DNA of 64,000 nucleotides from Erpobdella octoculata (GCA_963978895.1 OZ022247.1:15322312-15386311), one strand, 5' to 3'; shown: positions 12,791 through 27,277, counted from the stretch's first letter. Made by a program: numbers and translations. Notes: generated by a model not told the origin, from the letters alone.

Positions 12791-13703
12791 ATTGCTTTTT
12801 TAACTATCGGATCCATATCTATCTATAATATAGTAGCCCTTGTCACTCACTCACTCACTCACTCACTCACTGATTCTGTCACGCTGTTAGATGGTGCTGC
12901 AATCGCATGCATTTTCAATCGATTTTTAACAAACTTTTAGACTAACTTTATTTTTATTTTATTATCTTTATTTTGATTAAATTATTTTATTTCGATTAAA
13001 TTATTTTATTTCGATTAAATTATTTTAGTTTCACCACTTATTTTTACTATTCTTTTATTTTACAAAATCTACAATTTCGAGAATAAAAATGGCTATTGAG
13101 AATAAAATGGCGAAACGAAGAAAAGAGAAGGTGTTATTTTGCTGAAAACTGAATGAGACATGCTCGTTGGTTGAGCTGCGGTTTTCTATTGGTTGAGAAC
13201 GGCTATTCCTTTGAAACCAATGGCGTCGTTCGATACAAATAATGGGAATATTTTTTAAATTTCATTCATTTTAATTTAATATTTAATCATTTATCATATG
13301 ATTTGATCTTTATTTTGATTAAATTATTTCAGTTCAAAATTTATTAACGGGCGATTTCATTTCGCTTGATCAAATTTATAAGCTAAATTCTCGCGGTAAT
13401 ACACCCGTCACCAACATTACAGAGATAGAAAGTGAGAAACTCACATCTTTCTTTTGTTTATTTTAATTATTTATTAAATTAATTGATAAATAAAGAAAAA
13501 AAATTTAATAATATATATATTTTTTAAAAATTTATTTTAAGTTGTTTAATGTTGTTTTTGAGCGCAAAAACAGATCAGTGTTACCTCTAAGGTGGGCAAA
13601 AATAAAAACATGTGGGCTGAAAAAAATTAAAAACTGATGTAGTGAGTTGGGCATTATCGGTCCAATATGACTTTATTAAACTAGAATTTCGGCAAAAAAT
13701 TAG
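12791..13703. other. AT-rich intron with short tandem repeats
   Basis: Holds (CACT)n at 12843-12869 and about three copies of a 23-bp unit (GATTAAATTATTTTATTTC) near 12955-13030. No gene seen. Confidence 0.6.
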
Positions 13704-13791
13704 GTGATGGATGGATGGATGGATGGATGGATGGATGGATGGATGGATGGATGGATGGATGGATGGATGGATAGATAGACAGATAGATTGT
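13704..13791. repeat. (GGAT)n microsatellite
   Basis: About 17 GGAT units grading into GATA/GACA. Confidence 0.95.
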
Positions 13792-14227
13792 TGATTTTTA
13801 AGTGGCAGTTACTCTAATAACTAATCAACCATATTTTCCATTCCATATTTGAGGTCCCAGAAAATAAATTACTTAAATACGGTTACACATGCATAATTTT
13901 AATTTTTTAGAAAATCCCAAACACCAAATTTTAAAACCTTCACTTTTTTTAGTTTCTTCCACCCCACATTTGAGGTCCTGGAAACCAGATTTTCAAAAAT
14001 TGGTAAAACACGTATAACATTATTTTTTGAGAAGATACTAATTATTAATTTTTCATCTGTAACATTTACAGTTTATGAGTAGCTGTACTTTAAAAAACAA
14101 ATAACCATATTTTCCAGCCCATATTTGAGGTCCTGAAAACCAAATTTTCAAACAATGTTGAAACACGTATTTTCTTATTTTTTAAGAAGAATCTAGATAC
14201 CAAATTTCAAAAGCCCTTCATTTTATT
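13790..14227 (+). repeat. Diverged 150-180 bp tandem repeat, locus 1
   Basis: About three degenerate units, each with the core TTTGAGGTCC followed by an AAACACGTAT-like block. The same repeat occurs at 22556-22800 and 51240-51900. Confidence 0.7.
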
Positions 14228-15335
<1,108 letters not shown>

Positions 15336-17665
15336 CGCAAACAGAAGGGCCTATCGGCCTCTATTACCGTTCGGACAGTACAAACGAAACAAAAAAAACC
15401 AATAAACGAAATATGTACACATACTCAGTTGCAAATCGTAAATTGTTAAGATGTTAGAAATATACATGAGCAAGGTATGCTCGCATATAACATATTGAAT
15501 AAGATATTAAATCTTGTAACTATTTAAATTTTGCATTTATGGATGGGTTAAACCTGACAAATTGTTGTTCTTAACGCATATACATAATGCCGTGAAGTTG
15601 AAACTTCCACCGCAATCTTCAAAATCCCTCTAAATAATTCCAAAAATCTGTTCATGTGACATCCAGATCTGCTAATGCTTCATGAAAAATTCAAAGTCTT
15701 GAAAACTTAGATAAATCCATCTGATTTATCAAGCTTCTGAACCGACTGTAGTTTGATGATCCAACAACATCCTGAGGCAAAGAATTCCATGCTGAGACCA
15801 CGCGTCCAGTTATGAAAAACCTGGCATTGTCAGTTCTATATTGACCTGGCATCAGTTTGTAGCTATGGCCCCTTGTTTTTTCATAATTTGTTAGTTTAAA
15901 TTGTCAAACCAGGCAAGAATCCATCATTCCATTTAAAGATCTGTAGCAGAAACAAAGGTCTGCGATAAGTCTGCGCTCTTCTAGAGTTTTCAATCCCAAA
16001 AAACTGAGACGGGTCGAGTATGGTAGATGGCTGATATTTGGAACCATACGGGTGAATCTTTTCTGAACCTTCTCCAAGCCGTCAATAAGGTACTTGTGCC
16101 GAGGGCTCCAAACTGAAGAACAGTATTCGAGCAATGGTCGCACGTATGTAGTGAATGCTTTTTTCATCAGATACGGATCTTTAGACAGGAGGCATAGTTT
16201 TATTAATCTAAGTTTCACCGACGCAGAGTGGATAATGTTCTTAATGTGTTTTTTGAAATCAAGGTTTTTATAAATTAATACACCCAGATCCCTTGCTTGC
16301 TCGGTCGGTTTAAGCTCGTATGTCCCAATTCGATATCTAGGTATTTGAAAGCCTTTGTCGTCTCTTCGCCTGTGAATGGGACATACAAAACACTTTGATA
16401 GTGCCAGATTCAGTTGCCATGTTTCACTCCAGAAAACTAGTTAATCAATTGCTTTCTGTATTTCTGGAGCCGAAGAAGATGTGGGCTGAGTTGCTGAGTA
16501 AATTTTTATGTCGTCTGCAAACATCTTGACAGAGACCGATCCGAAAGCATCACCATCCGTAATATCGTTAATGAAAATTAGAAAGAGTATGGGGCCCAGG
16601 ACACTTCCTTGAGGGACACCACTGGTAACATCTCTCGGAGCAGATAAGCACTCACAAATTCGAACAAGCTGTTTTCGAGCACTCAAAAAATCCAAGATCC
16701 ATGCCAACAAATCACCTGATAATCCGTAGCTAATGAGTTTAGTCTTCAACTTTGGGTGGGAGACCGAGTCGAAAGCCTTTTGAAAATCAAAATAAACAAT
16801 GTCCACTCGACCACCATCCAGTAACCTCACAATCCAGTCATGTACACACTCCAGAAGGTTCGTACAAGTTGATCTCTGTCTCAAGAAACCGTGCTGATGT
16901 GGAGAGGTGGGCCAAGATGCTTTTGCTAACAATCTTTTCCATAACGCCACAGCATGTACACGTGAGAAAGATTGGTCTGTAGTTTGAGACAACACTTGTA
17001 GGTTCTTTTTTGTGAATTGGTGTGATGTATGCAGTTCTCCATATTTCAGGCAATCTTCGTGTTTTGAGAGACATTTCAAAAATATGACAGAGTGGAATAG
17101 TCAAATTTTGGGCGCAGCGTTTAAGCAATATATTTGGTATACCATCTGGGCCACAAGATTTTGTCATTTGAAGACTTCTCAGGGTTGAAAAAACAACATC
17201 AGGAGTGAACGTAACTTCTTCCAGGAGATTTGGAGACCTCTGCACCAGAGGTGGATTACTTCCATCGTCTTTTGTAAAAACGGTTGCGAAATAGTCGTTG
17301 AAGACATTTGACATTTTAGCCGGATCTGTAACAATCGTGCCATCACTTGTTTCAATCCCAGTAATTTTAGAATTCAAGTAGAGTTTGTTGTGAATATATT
17401 TGTTGAAAGCACCAACGTTACCAGATAAAACAAGACCCTTCTCAATGTCATATTGTTCTCTTTTTACTGCTTTAGTACATAATTTTGAAAAGTCCATGTA
17501 TTTGATTTTATCTTTATTCTCTTTAGTATGCTTCCAGATTTTCCAGAAGAATAATTTGGATTTATATAGACGTTTTATTCTATTGGAGATTTTCCTTGGT
17601 CTTCCTCGTGAGCTCAATACAGTGCGAACTGGAACGAAGGTTTGTGTCACATAACTCATACACTG
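15336..17665 (-). pseudogene. CR1/Jockey-type LINE ORF2, reverse transcriptase part
   Basis: Minus strand. RT motifs in order: KSCGPDGIPN, AYITPIHKK, VYFDFQKAFDSVSH (motif A), GVPQGSVLGPILF (motif B), MFADDIKIY (motif C, FADD). The thumb region follows (RDLGVLIYKNLDFKKHI, VRPLLEYCSSVW). Lesions: a frameshift near 17000 and a stop at 16441. The 3' UTR ends at a tetranucleotide tail, as is usual for this superfamily. It lies in the kinase intron in the same orientation as the gene. Confidence 0.88.
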
Positions 17666-18510
17666 CTAAAGGGCATTCCAGCAGTTTTCTACGTCGAAAC
17701 AATATTGGAAGATGTCGTCCCATTTCACAAGTTTCAGAAAATTGTTTATTGCTGCAAAGTTTGCTTTATCAAACATATATGAGTTTCGAACATCGCTTTT
17801 GTCTCTTGGATCTGTATCATTTAAATGGAGAATCATTACATTGTGGTCACTGGTAGCGATCTGGTATCTGAACTTCACATTTGAGATCAACATTGAGTCC
17901 CCAGAGAGCACCAAATCTAGAATGTTGTTTCCTCGAGTCGGCTCTTGAATAAACTGTTGAAGTCCAAATTCATTTACAAATTCCATGAAACTCTGTAGAC
18001 TCTGTTGTATGGATATGAGTAACAGGTCCAATCCACCTCTGGCAAATTAAAGTCTCCAACCAGGCACATTGAAGGCATCGGAGAATATAATGCTTTAAAA
18101 CAATTAATACTGTCCACCATATAGATCTCCTCCTCAGCACCAACACCTCCAGGACAATAGTATGTGACAATTCTGTATGATTTATGGTTCAATTCAATAT
18201 CTACACAAACAAGTTCAATATGCCGGAAGTTATCAGGTACTAATGCGGTTTTGTGAGGAATACTTGTTTTTACTACCATCGCTACACCCCCTCCACGAGT
18301 TTTTCTATCGTATCGAACTGAATCATAATCTTTAGTCAGAAAAAAACTACTTGGAATCTCTTCTAATACCCAAGTTTCAGTAATACAAAACATATCTGGT
18401 CTGCAGTCTTCTAGAAAAAAACGAAAATCTTCAATCTTGTTAGATATACTTCTGAGGTTTGTGAAAGCTAGGGTGCTACCGTTACTTCCGAAAAAGTTGA
18501 CCTTCGCCAC
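17666..18510 (-). pseudogene. CR1/Jockey-type LINE ORF2, endonuclease part
   Basis: Apurinic-type endonuclease domain: FTNLRSISNKIEDF, MFCITETW, RGGGVAMVVK, CLVGDFNLPEVDW and, after a frameshift near 18000, ATSDHNVMIL. The ATG at 18510 overlaps the end of ORF1 by 29 bp. A TAG at 17666 separates it from the RT part in the same frame. Confidence 0.85.
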
Positions 18511-19201
18511 TTAACCCATCCGGGGCAGGAGGATGACCATCACTAACTTTTTTTCTTTCGCATCTTTTTCTGTAGTTGAGCTCAGCCTGTTGTTTTGTCA
18601 GGTCTCTGTTCATGAAGATTTTTCGTACATCCTCATTCTTGGACGAGCGCAAAATCCGAGACGACATCAGCAGTTCTTCAGCTGCCGCAGGGTTTTCTAG
18701 AGTAACAAATAATTTTGCTCTGAGATTTCTAAGGTCTTTTCCTAACCGCCTTGTCGCGACAATCCTGGGCACCACAGCAAGGTTGTTTTTACAGAGATCT
18801 ACCACACAATCTGCATCTGACTTTTTCTCATCATATTTCAAACCAGAAATGACAATGTTATTTGCTCTTCGCTTTTTGTCATCTTTTTCTTGTTCCAACC
18901 TCCAGAGAGTCGTAGTCAGTACTTCGGCAATACTAGTTGGATTGCCTAATAGATTTCGCTCGTCAGTCACTAATTTAGAAGACTCAGTCCCAGACTCCAA
19001 AGCACCCAATCTTATAGAAATGTCCTCGAGTTTGGTCGACATTTCTTTTAACGAGTCAGTTGTTGTTTTGGCTATTCTATCAAGAAGAGCCTCATAGTTT
19101 TTATTCATGGTCTCCAGTAAGCGCGTCATAATGTCGCTCATTCTGTCGACGATACGGCTGAGAACTACTTCGAGACTTTCGAGAGTTATAGCTTTCGACA
19201 T
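18482..19201 (-). CDS. LINE ORF1 (coiled-coil nucleic-acid-binding protein)
   Basis: An open 239-codon frame. The first ~80 residues look like a coiled coil (LSRIVDRMSDIMTRLLETM, LKEMSTKLEDISIRLGALE). Then comes the RRANNIVISGL motif that opens the RNA-binding part of L1/CR1-type ORF1 proteins, and a basic C-terminus. In such elements ORF1p coats the RNA. It is intact while ORF2 is broken. Confidence 0.8.
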   Translation of the reverse strand: MSKAITLESLEVVLSRIVDRMSDIMTRLLETMNKNYEALLDRIAKTTTDSLKEMSTKLEDISIRLGALESGTESSKLVTDERNLLGNPTSIAEVLTTTLWRLEQEKDDKKRRANNIVISGLKYDEKKSDADCVVDLCKNNLAVVPRIVATRRLGKDLRNLRAKLFVTLENPAAAEELLMSSRILRSSKNEDVRKIFMNRDLTKQQAELNYRKRCERKKVSDGHPPAPDGLSGEGQLFRK

Positions 19202-19466
19202 ATCTTGTTTAGACTATTAATTAATCAATGTTTAAACTCAAAATCGACAAAACCTCAAAGTTTTAGACGCGAAACAACAAGTTAATAGCGAGAGCAAGCC
19301 CCGAGTGGTTTACAAAGATATTATCCAGACTTATTATTATTTGTTTTCCAGTTTCATCCTCTCAGAAGCAAAATTTAAAAAAAATCCTTTTTTAGTGGGT
19401 GCTTATGCTATAAAAGTAATATATGTCAGTCAGGACATTTCTTTTATATATATATATATATATATA
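19202..19466. other. LINE 5' end and short (TA)n
   Basis: Presumed LINE 5' UTR to about 19300, then unassigned sequence and a (TA)11 at 19447-19466 that marks the start of the next PLE. Confidence 0.5.
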
Positions 19467-21969
19467 TGTTACGTGAACAGAGGTGGTGGTAATTCAATGT
19501 CATTACCACATCACTTGAAGATGGCAGCCAAGAAGTTGAAGAGCAATCAGGATGTTATTATCAGAAAAGGAGACAAATCCAACACATATGTTTTGTTTGA
19601 TAGATCTGATTATATTTCAAAAATAAATAATATACTCTGTGATAGCAGCAAATTTAGAAAAATTACTTCTAATCCTACAGCCAATATTAAAAGAAAGGTT
19701 AATCAGATTATAGGTTCTATTAATTCCTCTTTTGGTTGCAATAAAATACAGAATGTCATTGGAGAATATAAACCAGGATATATGTACGGGAATGCAAAGA
19801 TACATAAAGAAGGCACTCCTCTCAGACCTATAATCTCGCAGTGTCCCGCACCAACGTACCAGTTGGCAAAGTTTCTCAATCAATTAATTTTTCCATATTG
19901 TCAATCACAGTACAATATAAAATCTTCTAGTGAATTTGTTGACCTTGTTAATACTTGCTCTCAGAGAGGCACGATTTGCTCATTGGATGTAGTGAGCTTG
20001 TTTACAAGTGTACCTATAGAAGTTACTATTGAGATAATTTGTTCATCTGTTTATAATCATCCTGAGCTTGAACCACCTCTGTTTGGTTTGAATTTGTTGA
20101 AAGAAGCTCTTTTACTGTGTACTACTGAGTCTCCTTTTGTTGCTCCAGGTGGTGAATTATATCTCCAGATAGACGGTGTGGCAATGGGGTCACCTCTGGG
20201 ACCAGTTTTTGCTGAGTTTTACATGTCTGATATAGGAAAGAAAGTTAAGTTCAATGATTAATGAAAATACTTTGATTTATTGCAGATATGTAGATGATAT
20301 TTTTATTATGTCACGTCCCGATAAGAATGTTTTTGATTTAAAGAAGGCTTTGAAAAACTCATCTGTACTCAAGTTTACACATGAATCTTGTGGAAAAGAT
20401 GGCTCCTTGCCCTTTTTAGATGTGTTGGTTGGTAATGTTGGTGACAGGCTGCAGATGCAAGTATATGTTAAACCAACAGATTCAGGTGAATGTTTGAAAG
20501 GTAATAGTGATTGCCCTGATAGATATAAACATAGTGTTATAAATAACTATTTGACAAGAGCGTATAAACTCTCGAATAGCTGGATTGATTTTCATTTGGA
20601 AGTTCATAGGAATCGGCAACTGCTGATTAATAATGGATTTACTAATTGCATGTTTGATATGTGTCTGAAAAAGTATTTGGATTACAAGTTTTCTAGTGAT
20701 GGTAATAATTCTCCAAGCAAGTATTGTGATGATATTAAACTGTTTTATAGAAGCCAAATGCATAAAAATTACAAGATGGAAGAAAATATGATTAGAAAAA
20801 TTATCTTGAGCAAAGTTAAACCAGTTAAAAAAGATTCTAAGTTGAAACTCTGTATATACTATAATAACATGAAAACACATAATCTTGTTCTCAAAAATAG
20901 TCCTGTCAACTCTAATAATAGTTTGAAGCAAAGTAATGTTGTCTATAAATTTACTTGCCCGTATCATGAAGATATACCTCATTGTTATATAGGTCATACT
21001 AGAACGACACTTGCTAGAAGGTTGACGATGCATGTTCAAGGTGGTAGTATTGCAGATCACATGAGGGTACAACATCATATTCGTCTTGACAGAAAAATAT
21101 TGGACAGCAACACTGAGAGTTTGCGTAGAGAGCATTGTCCGATTCACCTTAAATTATCTGAAGCTTTGTATATTTCACAGGAAAAACCTAAAATTAATAT
21201 GCAAAGAGATTTTACAGATGGCACATTATCTCTGTTCAATATATCTGATGTTGGTGATGTTCAATCAAATAGAATCAAACTTGATATTGATACTTTGATT
21301 TGTTCTGATCCAGCCAATGCAGGGGCTGCACAACCGAGTCTGCAGTCTGCAAATATTCAACTTGCTATAGAACATCAGATTGAAAATGCTGTCTCTGATG
21401 AAAACAAATCCGGACACGTAAATGACAAAGATGCAAAAGAATGTTGTTCATTCAGGGTCGTGACCGCTGATGACGTCAATATTGATAACTGTTTTTCTCC
21501 CTTATATGCATCTGATGGAAATAACCAGGATGGTGATTTAAAAGGCACCTCAATTACAGATAGCATTTTGCTTGATTTAAAGTGCGACGATATGCATCCT
21601 TCTACAATATGTTTTTCTTCCTCCCAAGCTTCTGAAATATGTAACATTGATGGTGATAAAAAAGGCGCCTCATCTACAGATGACTTGTTGCAGGGATTTA
21701 AAACTGTAGATACATGTTGCTTGTCGGGATTGCCTGGTCAAAGTCTCGTTGATCGAACAGATGTAGAGTTTTATGATGGTTGTTTATCCGGTTGCCATGA
21801 TTCCGTCCGAATGCACCGGATAAAGGGTTGTGCAGAGATTTCTCAGGTGGATGACGGATTTTCTGGAGTGTCTGTTGATGGTACATGTGTTTCAGAGGGG
21901 ATATCTGGTCCGTTGAGCTTGTCTCACTTAACTGATAACATTAATATTACAATTAGACGGAAGAGATGA
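19467..21969 (+). pseudogene. PLE polyprotein: reverse transcriptase, GIY-YIG nuclease, long tail
   Basis: Starts after a TA array, missing the extreme N-terminus. RT motifs: IRKGDKSNTYVL, YMYGNAKIHKEGTPLRPIIS, SLDVVSLFTSVP (A), DGVAMGSPLGPVFAEFYM (B), RYVDDIFIM (C), LPFLDVLV. A single frameshift near 20255 separates 19305-20261 from the next 571-codon frame. The GIY-YIG nuclease follows (VVYKFTCPY, CYIGHTRTTLARRLTMH). A tail of roughly 250 residues, rich in acidic residues, Ser and Cys, ends in NINITIRRKR. Among the best-preserved PLEs in the window; a hammerhead follows at 22236. Confidence 0.9.
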
Positions 21970-22235
21970 CATTGTTTTGATATGATACATAAGCTTCTTT
22001 GTCTGTTTCACATTTCTTAAAACTTTTGATGAATTTTATAAATTTAAATTATTATCTCTCGATTTAAATTAATATAATTTTTTAAAGTATTTTTATTTTG
22101 ATTTTATTATTATTATTTTATTTTTATTATTATTTTATTAATTATTTTCTGCTTAATTTAACGTTCATCGTCCCGATTTTAATTATTATTATGTACTGTA
22201 TGTATTAACTTTTAGTTACATTAAGACAATCAAAA

Positions 22236-22280
22236 CAACCCTGACGATGGCCGCAATGGCTGAAACTTGCAAGTTGGTTG
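22236..22280 (+). ncRNA. Hammerhead ribozyme motif
   Basis: Stem I CAACC/GGTTG, box CTGACGA, stem II GGCC..GGCT, GAA, palindromic stem III ACTTGCAAGT, cleavage base T. All core positions match. It lies downstream of the PLE stop and upstream of the N-terminal module of the pseudo-LTR. Confidence 0.85.
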
Positions 22281-22555
<275 letters not shown>

Positions 22556-22800
22556 TTGATTTTTAAGTGGCTGTTACTCTAATAAAAAGTCAACCATATT
22601 TTCCATTCCATATTTGAGGTCCCAGAAAATAAATTATTTAAATACGGTTACACCTGTATAATATTAATTTTTAGAAGATCCCAAATACCAAATTTTAAAA
22701 CTTTCACTTTTTTAGTTCTTTTCCAACCCACATTTGAGGTCCTGCAAACCAATATAAAAAAATGGTGTAACACGTTTATCATTATTTTTTGACGGAAATG
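22556..22800 (+). repeat. Diverged 150-180 bp tandem repeat, locus 2
   Basis: Closely matches 13790-14030, including ATTTGAGGTCCCAGAAAATA. About one and a half units. Confidence 0.75.
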
Positions 22801-22834
22801 CTAGTATGTACATATATATGTATATATGTATATA

Positions 22835-22880
<46 letters not shown>
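22801..22880. repeat. (TA)n microsatellite
   Basis: TA/TGTA repeats at the left border of the next PLE unit. Confidence 0.9.
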
Positions 22881-22881
<1 letters not shown>

Positions 22882-23038
22882 AACGTATTTTGGCGTGATA
22901 TTTTCCTTATGGCACGCTCCATTAAAAATAATGGCCCAATTTGCGTTTATCAGTTTTCGCGACAAAGCCTCGATAAATCGTAACTTAGAAGACGAAAGAC
23001 AATTTTTGATGTCAGTCATTTTATTATTAGCTGGACAT

Positions 23039-23083
23039 GGGCTGACTGCAGTTTCGGAAAACTTTTTTCCATCCTCAGAGCCC
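23039..23083 (-). ncRNA. Hammerhead ribozyme motif
   Basis: Stem I GGGCT/AGCCC, box CTGAGGA, stem II GGAAAA..TTTTCC, GAA, palindromic stem III ACTGCAGT, cleavage base C. Complete consensus. Confidence 0.85.
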
Positions 23084-23257
23084 GAAAATAAAGTAACTGT
23101 TTAACAAAATAAAATGAACCGACCACGTACTATAAATGCAAAAAACAGAACAGAAATCAAAACGTCGAAGGGCACAACTGAAATGTAAACAACTTAGGTA
23201 ACATGAATGGAAGCAGGTGTAGTTAGTAAGTATGTTGCTATGATAGGGCGAAAGTTG

Positions 23258-23483
23258 TTATTAATAATAATGATGAATTTATATAGCGCCAGATAAGTCA
23301 GAGGCGCTTACGAAGGTTCCTTTGGATCGGAAACTTCGAAGAACACGCTATTTTCATAGACATGAGAAAGCAATGCGAGTGAACTCCTTGCCTAAGGGAG
23401 TTACGCTGGTGACGCAGGTGGGGCTTGAACTGCCGACCTAACGATCAACAGGCGAGCGCTCTACCGCTCTGCCACCAGCGCCT
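23258..23483 (-). mobile_element. tRNA-derived SINE, family 2 (AT-rich tail type)
   Basis: The minus-strand head GGCGCTGGTGGCAGAGCGG has A-box character and AGTTCAAGCCC a B box. The 3' end reads GGCGCTATATAAATTCATC then (ATT)n. The head is shared with 60764-60988, but the tail differs. Confidence 0.75.
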
Positions 23484-24859
23484 TAAAAGGTGAAATGTGA
23501 AATTATTGAAAATATTTAGTAATATATGGTAAAATGAGGTTTGTAACTATAAATGAAATATAACTATTGTTACACAGTATCGGAAAGGAATGAAGAATCA
23601 ATCTCTATCGGTATCTTTTTTATCTCGTTTTCGACGAGAAGTAATATTAGGATTATTAATGATATCAGGAAAGATGTGTTTATTAGTCGAACTTGCATTA
23701 TTAAGGGCTGGTGAGGAATCGTGGGACGGTTGAGTGGTGACGTATTGTTGCGGTTGAGTGTCGCTGTGATAGGCAATTAAATCGGAGTCGTTAACGTTTT
23801 TGGAGGGGGAGCGATCGTGTTGAAGGTTATCTTTAGAGCAATCTTTGGTTGAAGAAACGTCGACAATAGAGTGGCATGGATTATCAGGCGCCAGGGTATT
23901 ATGACAAATCATAGTATTTTCAGAAGAGCTGTTGCGGGCGGCGATCTGTTGATCTGAAGTGTTGTTTTGCAGACTGATGGCGTGTTGTCCTAGTGGACGG
24001 TGAGTGTCGACGGAGTCAACGCCTGTTTCGTGCTTATTGGTCTCGGTTTGGTTTTTGGGGGCTAGTACTTGTTCGTTAGTGAAACTCGGTTTAGGCTCTC
24101 CTAGTCTCTAGCCATGTAGTAAAGGAACCGTAGTTTGCGCTGTACTAGAAGTCGGACGACCGAGGAGTGTGCTCGGTCCTTGTGGAAAAAAGGCGTCCAT
24201 TATTGTGATCGAACAGTTGCAAGGTCTGATCGAAATGGTCGTCTTGAATATTCATACTGGGTTGATTTCTTAATATATATAGTGCTTCAAGGATCTTTAG
24301 CCGAGTCGGATCATCTGAGGAAATGAGCACGCGAGTGTTGGGGTCGGTGATGGTCCTCGTGAGCGCAACTCCATGATTGGTAAGGAAATGAGTCTGAATG
24401 TTGCCGCCCTGTATGTGCATGGTTAGCCGCCTAGATAAGGTCGTTCTGGTGTGACCAATGTATGTTGCGACCTCTTCGTGTTCGAAAGGGCAGCGAAACT
24501 CATACACAACGTTAGTTTTTTTAAGGAGGGTCGGACTAATAAGGTTATTTGGAACGACGAGGTTATGAGTTTTGCGAGTTTTGTAGTAAATCAAGAACTG
24601 GATTTTACTGGTTGGGTCAACTGGAGAGACTTCGGACCGTATTATGTTTCGAAGAATTGATTCATCAGTTTTGTAGTTATCGTGCATTTGAGCGCGATAA
24701 TGTAGTGCAACAGTTGTTTGTGTTGGAGAGTTCGTGTTATTGATCGAGTGGTACTTTTTGTGAAGAAACGCTTTCACTGTGCTATCAACTAGGGTATTCG
24801 AAAAGTTGTTGTTAATCAACAGTTGCTTAATTTGTTGAAGTTCTTGGTGAAAATGGGAC

Positions 24860-24967
24860 ATCAAAAATTGTCTTTCGTCTTCTAAGTTACGATTTATCGA
24901 GGTTTTGTCGCAAAAACTGAGAAACGCAAAATGGGCCATTATTTTTAATGGAGCGTGCCTTAAGGAA
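24860..24967 (+). mobile_element. Inverted PLE N-terminal module
   Basis: Plus-strand coding: [27 protein letters not shown], then (TA)n. It is an inverted copy of 22881-23010, so this PLE unit carries the same module facing outward at both ends, each capped by TA. Confidence 0.75.
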
Positions 24968-24998
<31 letters not shown>

Positions 24999-25010
24999 CT
25001 AACATATATA

Positions 25011-25360
25011 TATATCTCTTCTAATATAACACAGCGAAAGCGCAAAAATTGATTTCCAATAGTATAAATTTTATATTCTTTTGATTTGATAGGTAGAGTG
25101 TTTTTTCGTTTTTTCGTTAATATAACACAGCGAAAGCGCAAAAATTGATTTCCAATAGTATAAATTTTATATTCTTTTGATTTGATAGCTAGAGTGTTTT
25201 TTTGTTTTTTCTTTTGTTAGTGTGCTAATTCTTTGATAATTTCGGTTCTTTCTGTTTGTTTACTTTTCTCGTTTTACTTTTGACCCTGAGGATGGCTGAC
25301 ATAGCTGAAACGGTCCGTCGAGCGTGTCTCAAAGATAAATTGATTCCACAGTTTATTCGC
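25011..25360 (+). mobile_element. PLE C-terminal tail, 3' UTR and half hammerhead
   Basis: Begins with codons for SNITQRKRKN and stop, then a 91-bp segment (tail end plus UTR) that is tandemly duplicated (about 25021-25110 and 25112-25200). A hammerhead 5' half follows. The N-terminal module is mostly deleted, leaving its end ([13 protein letters not shown]) before (TA)12. Confidence 0.7.
25282..25319 (+). ncRNA. Hammerhead motif lacking stem I 3' strand
   Basis: GACC, CTGAGGA, stem II, GAA and stem III ACGGTCCGT are present. The expected GGTC is lost at a deletion junction (reads GAGC). Confidence 0.6.
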
Positions 25361-25385
25361 AATATATATATATATATATATATAT

Positions 25386-25935
<550 letters not shown>

Positions 25936-25939
25936 TATT

Positions 25940-26190
25940 GTAGGCTCTTGAAACATTTTAACGCAATGTTTCACTTCATAAATTATCTATCTGGCAGCAG
26001 AATAAGCTGTCGAGCCGAAGTAAGGAGTTCTGAACCTATCATAGTCGTAGTCTAATGTTAAGTAGCTCCTAGAGACTGAGACTTCTAGCCATCCTTTTTT
26101 GGGGATGGTCGGTGGCTCAGTTGGTAAGAGCGCTTGCATTTAGGCGAGGCGGTGTTGCCGTAGACACGTGGGTTCGATTCCTAGTAGAGT

Positions 26191-26272
<82 letters not shown>

Positions 26273-26855
26273 ACTGTTTGTTTGTTATATGCCAATGATA
26301 TTTAAAAATTTTAGACCAATTGCTTTGAAATTGAGAAACAACATAGTTTGTATACAGGAAAAGATTTTTATTTCATGAAAAATCCGAAGTAAGGAGTTCG
26401 AACCTATCATAGTCGTAGTCTAATGTTAAGTAGCTCCTAGAGACTGAGACTTCTAGCCATCCTTTTTGGGGATGGTCGGTGGCTCAGTTGGTAAGAGCGC
26501 TTGCATTTAGGCGAGGCGGTGTTGCCGTAGACACGTGGGTTCGATTCCTAGTAGAGTCTTATAAATATTTGCGTTTCTTGTGGTGACAGTTAGTCATCCT
26601 ATTTGTAGGCTCTTGAAACATTTCAACGCAATGTTTCACTTCATAAATTATCTATCTGGCAGCAGAATAAGCTGTCGAGCCGAAGTAAGGAGTTCTGAAC
26701 CTATCATAGTCGTAGTCTAATGTTAAGTAGCTCCTAGAGACTGAGACTTCTAGCCATCCTTTTTTGGGGATGGTCGGTGGCTCAGTTGGTAAGAGCGCTT
26801 GCATTTAGGCGAGGCGGTGTTGCCGTAGACACGTGGGTTCGATTCCTAGTAGAGT

Positions 26856-26939
<84 letters not shown>

Positions 26940-27225
26940 ACTGTTTGTTTGTTATATGCCAATGATATTTAAAAATTTTAGACCAATTGCTTTGAAATTG
27001 AGAAACAACATAGTTTGTATACAGGAAAAAATTTTTATTTCATGAAAAATCCGAAGTAAGGAGTTCTGAACCTATCATAGTCGTAGTCTAATGTTAAGTA
27101 GCTCCTAGAGACTGAGACTTCTAGCCATCCTTTTTGGGGATGGTCGGTGGCTCAGTTGGTAAGAGCGCTTGCATTTAGGCGAGGCGGTGTTGCCGTAGAC
27201 ACGTGGGTTCGATTCCTAGTAGAGT

Positions 27226-27274
<49 letters not shown>
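25940..27274 (+). repeat. Tandem duplication of SINE family 1 (about 665 bp x 2)
   Basis: Two ~665-bp units (25940-26603 and 26604-27270). Each holds two tRNA-like parts, with A box TGGCTCAGTTGG and B box GGTTCGATTCC at 26113/26171, 26480/26538, 26778/26836 and 27148/27206. Three of the four tRNA-like parts lead straight into (TA)n (26193-26268, 26859-26935, 27229-27273), followed by a TGTAACTGTTTGTTTG block. Confidence 0.8.

Positions 27275-27277
<3 letters not shown>

Larger units (their letters stand above)
22881..24859 (-). pseudogene. PLE (minus): GIY-YIG nuclease, tail, 3' UTR and pseudo-LTR
   Basis: Minus strand from right to left: RT thumb (QELQQIKQLLINNNF), connection region, GIY-YIG nuclease (VVYEFRCPF, ATYIGHTRTTLSRRLTMH), helix with LKILEALYI, a tail broken near 24100 and continuing to 23598 with NPNITSRRKRDKK. 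Then 3' UTR, hammerhead and the N-terminal module ALSRKLINANWAIIF..ACHKENITPKY. The RT palm is absent. A SINE sits in the 3' UTR. Confidence 0.85.

Noticed and set aside
20482..21147. 221-codon minus-strand frame
   Set aside because: Antisense shadow of the PLE RT/GIY-YIG frame.
26107..27220. tRNA genes
   Set aside because: A and B boxes are present, but the ends do not pair as an acceptor stem and identical copies carry SINE bodies; these are tRNA-derived SINEs.
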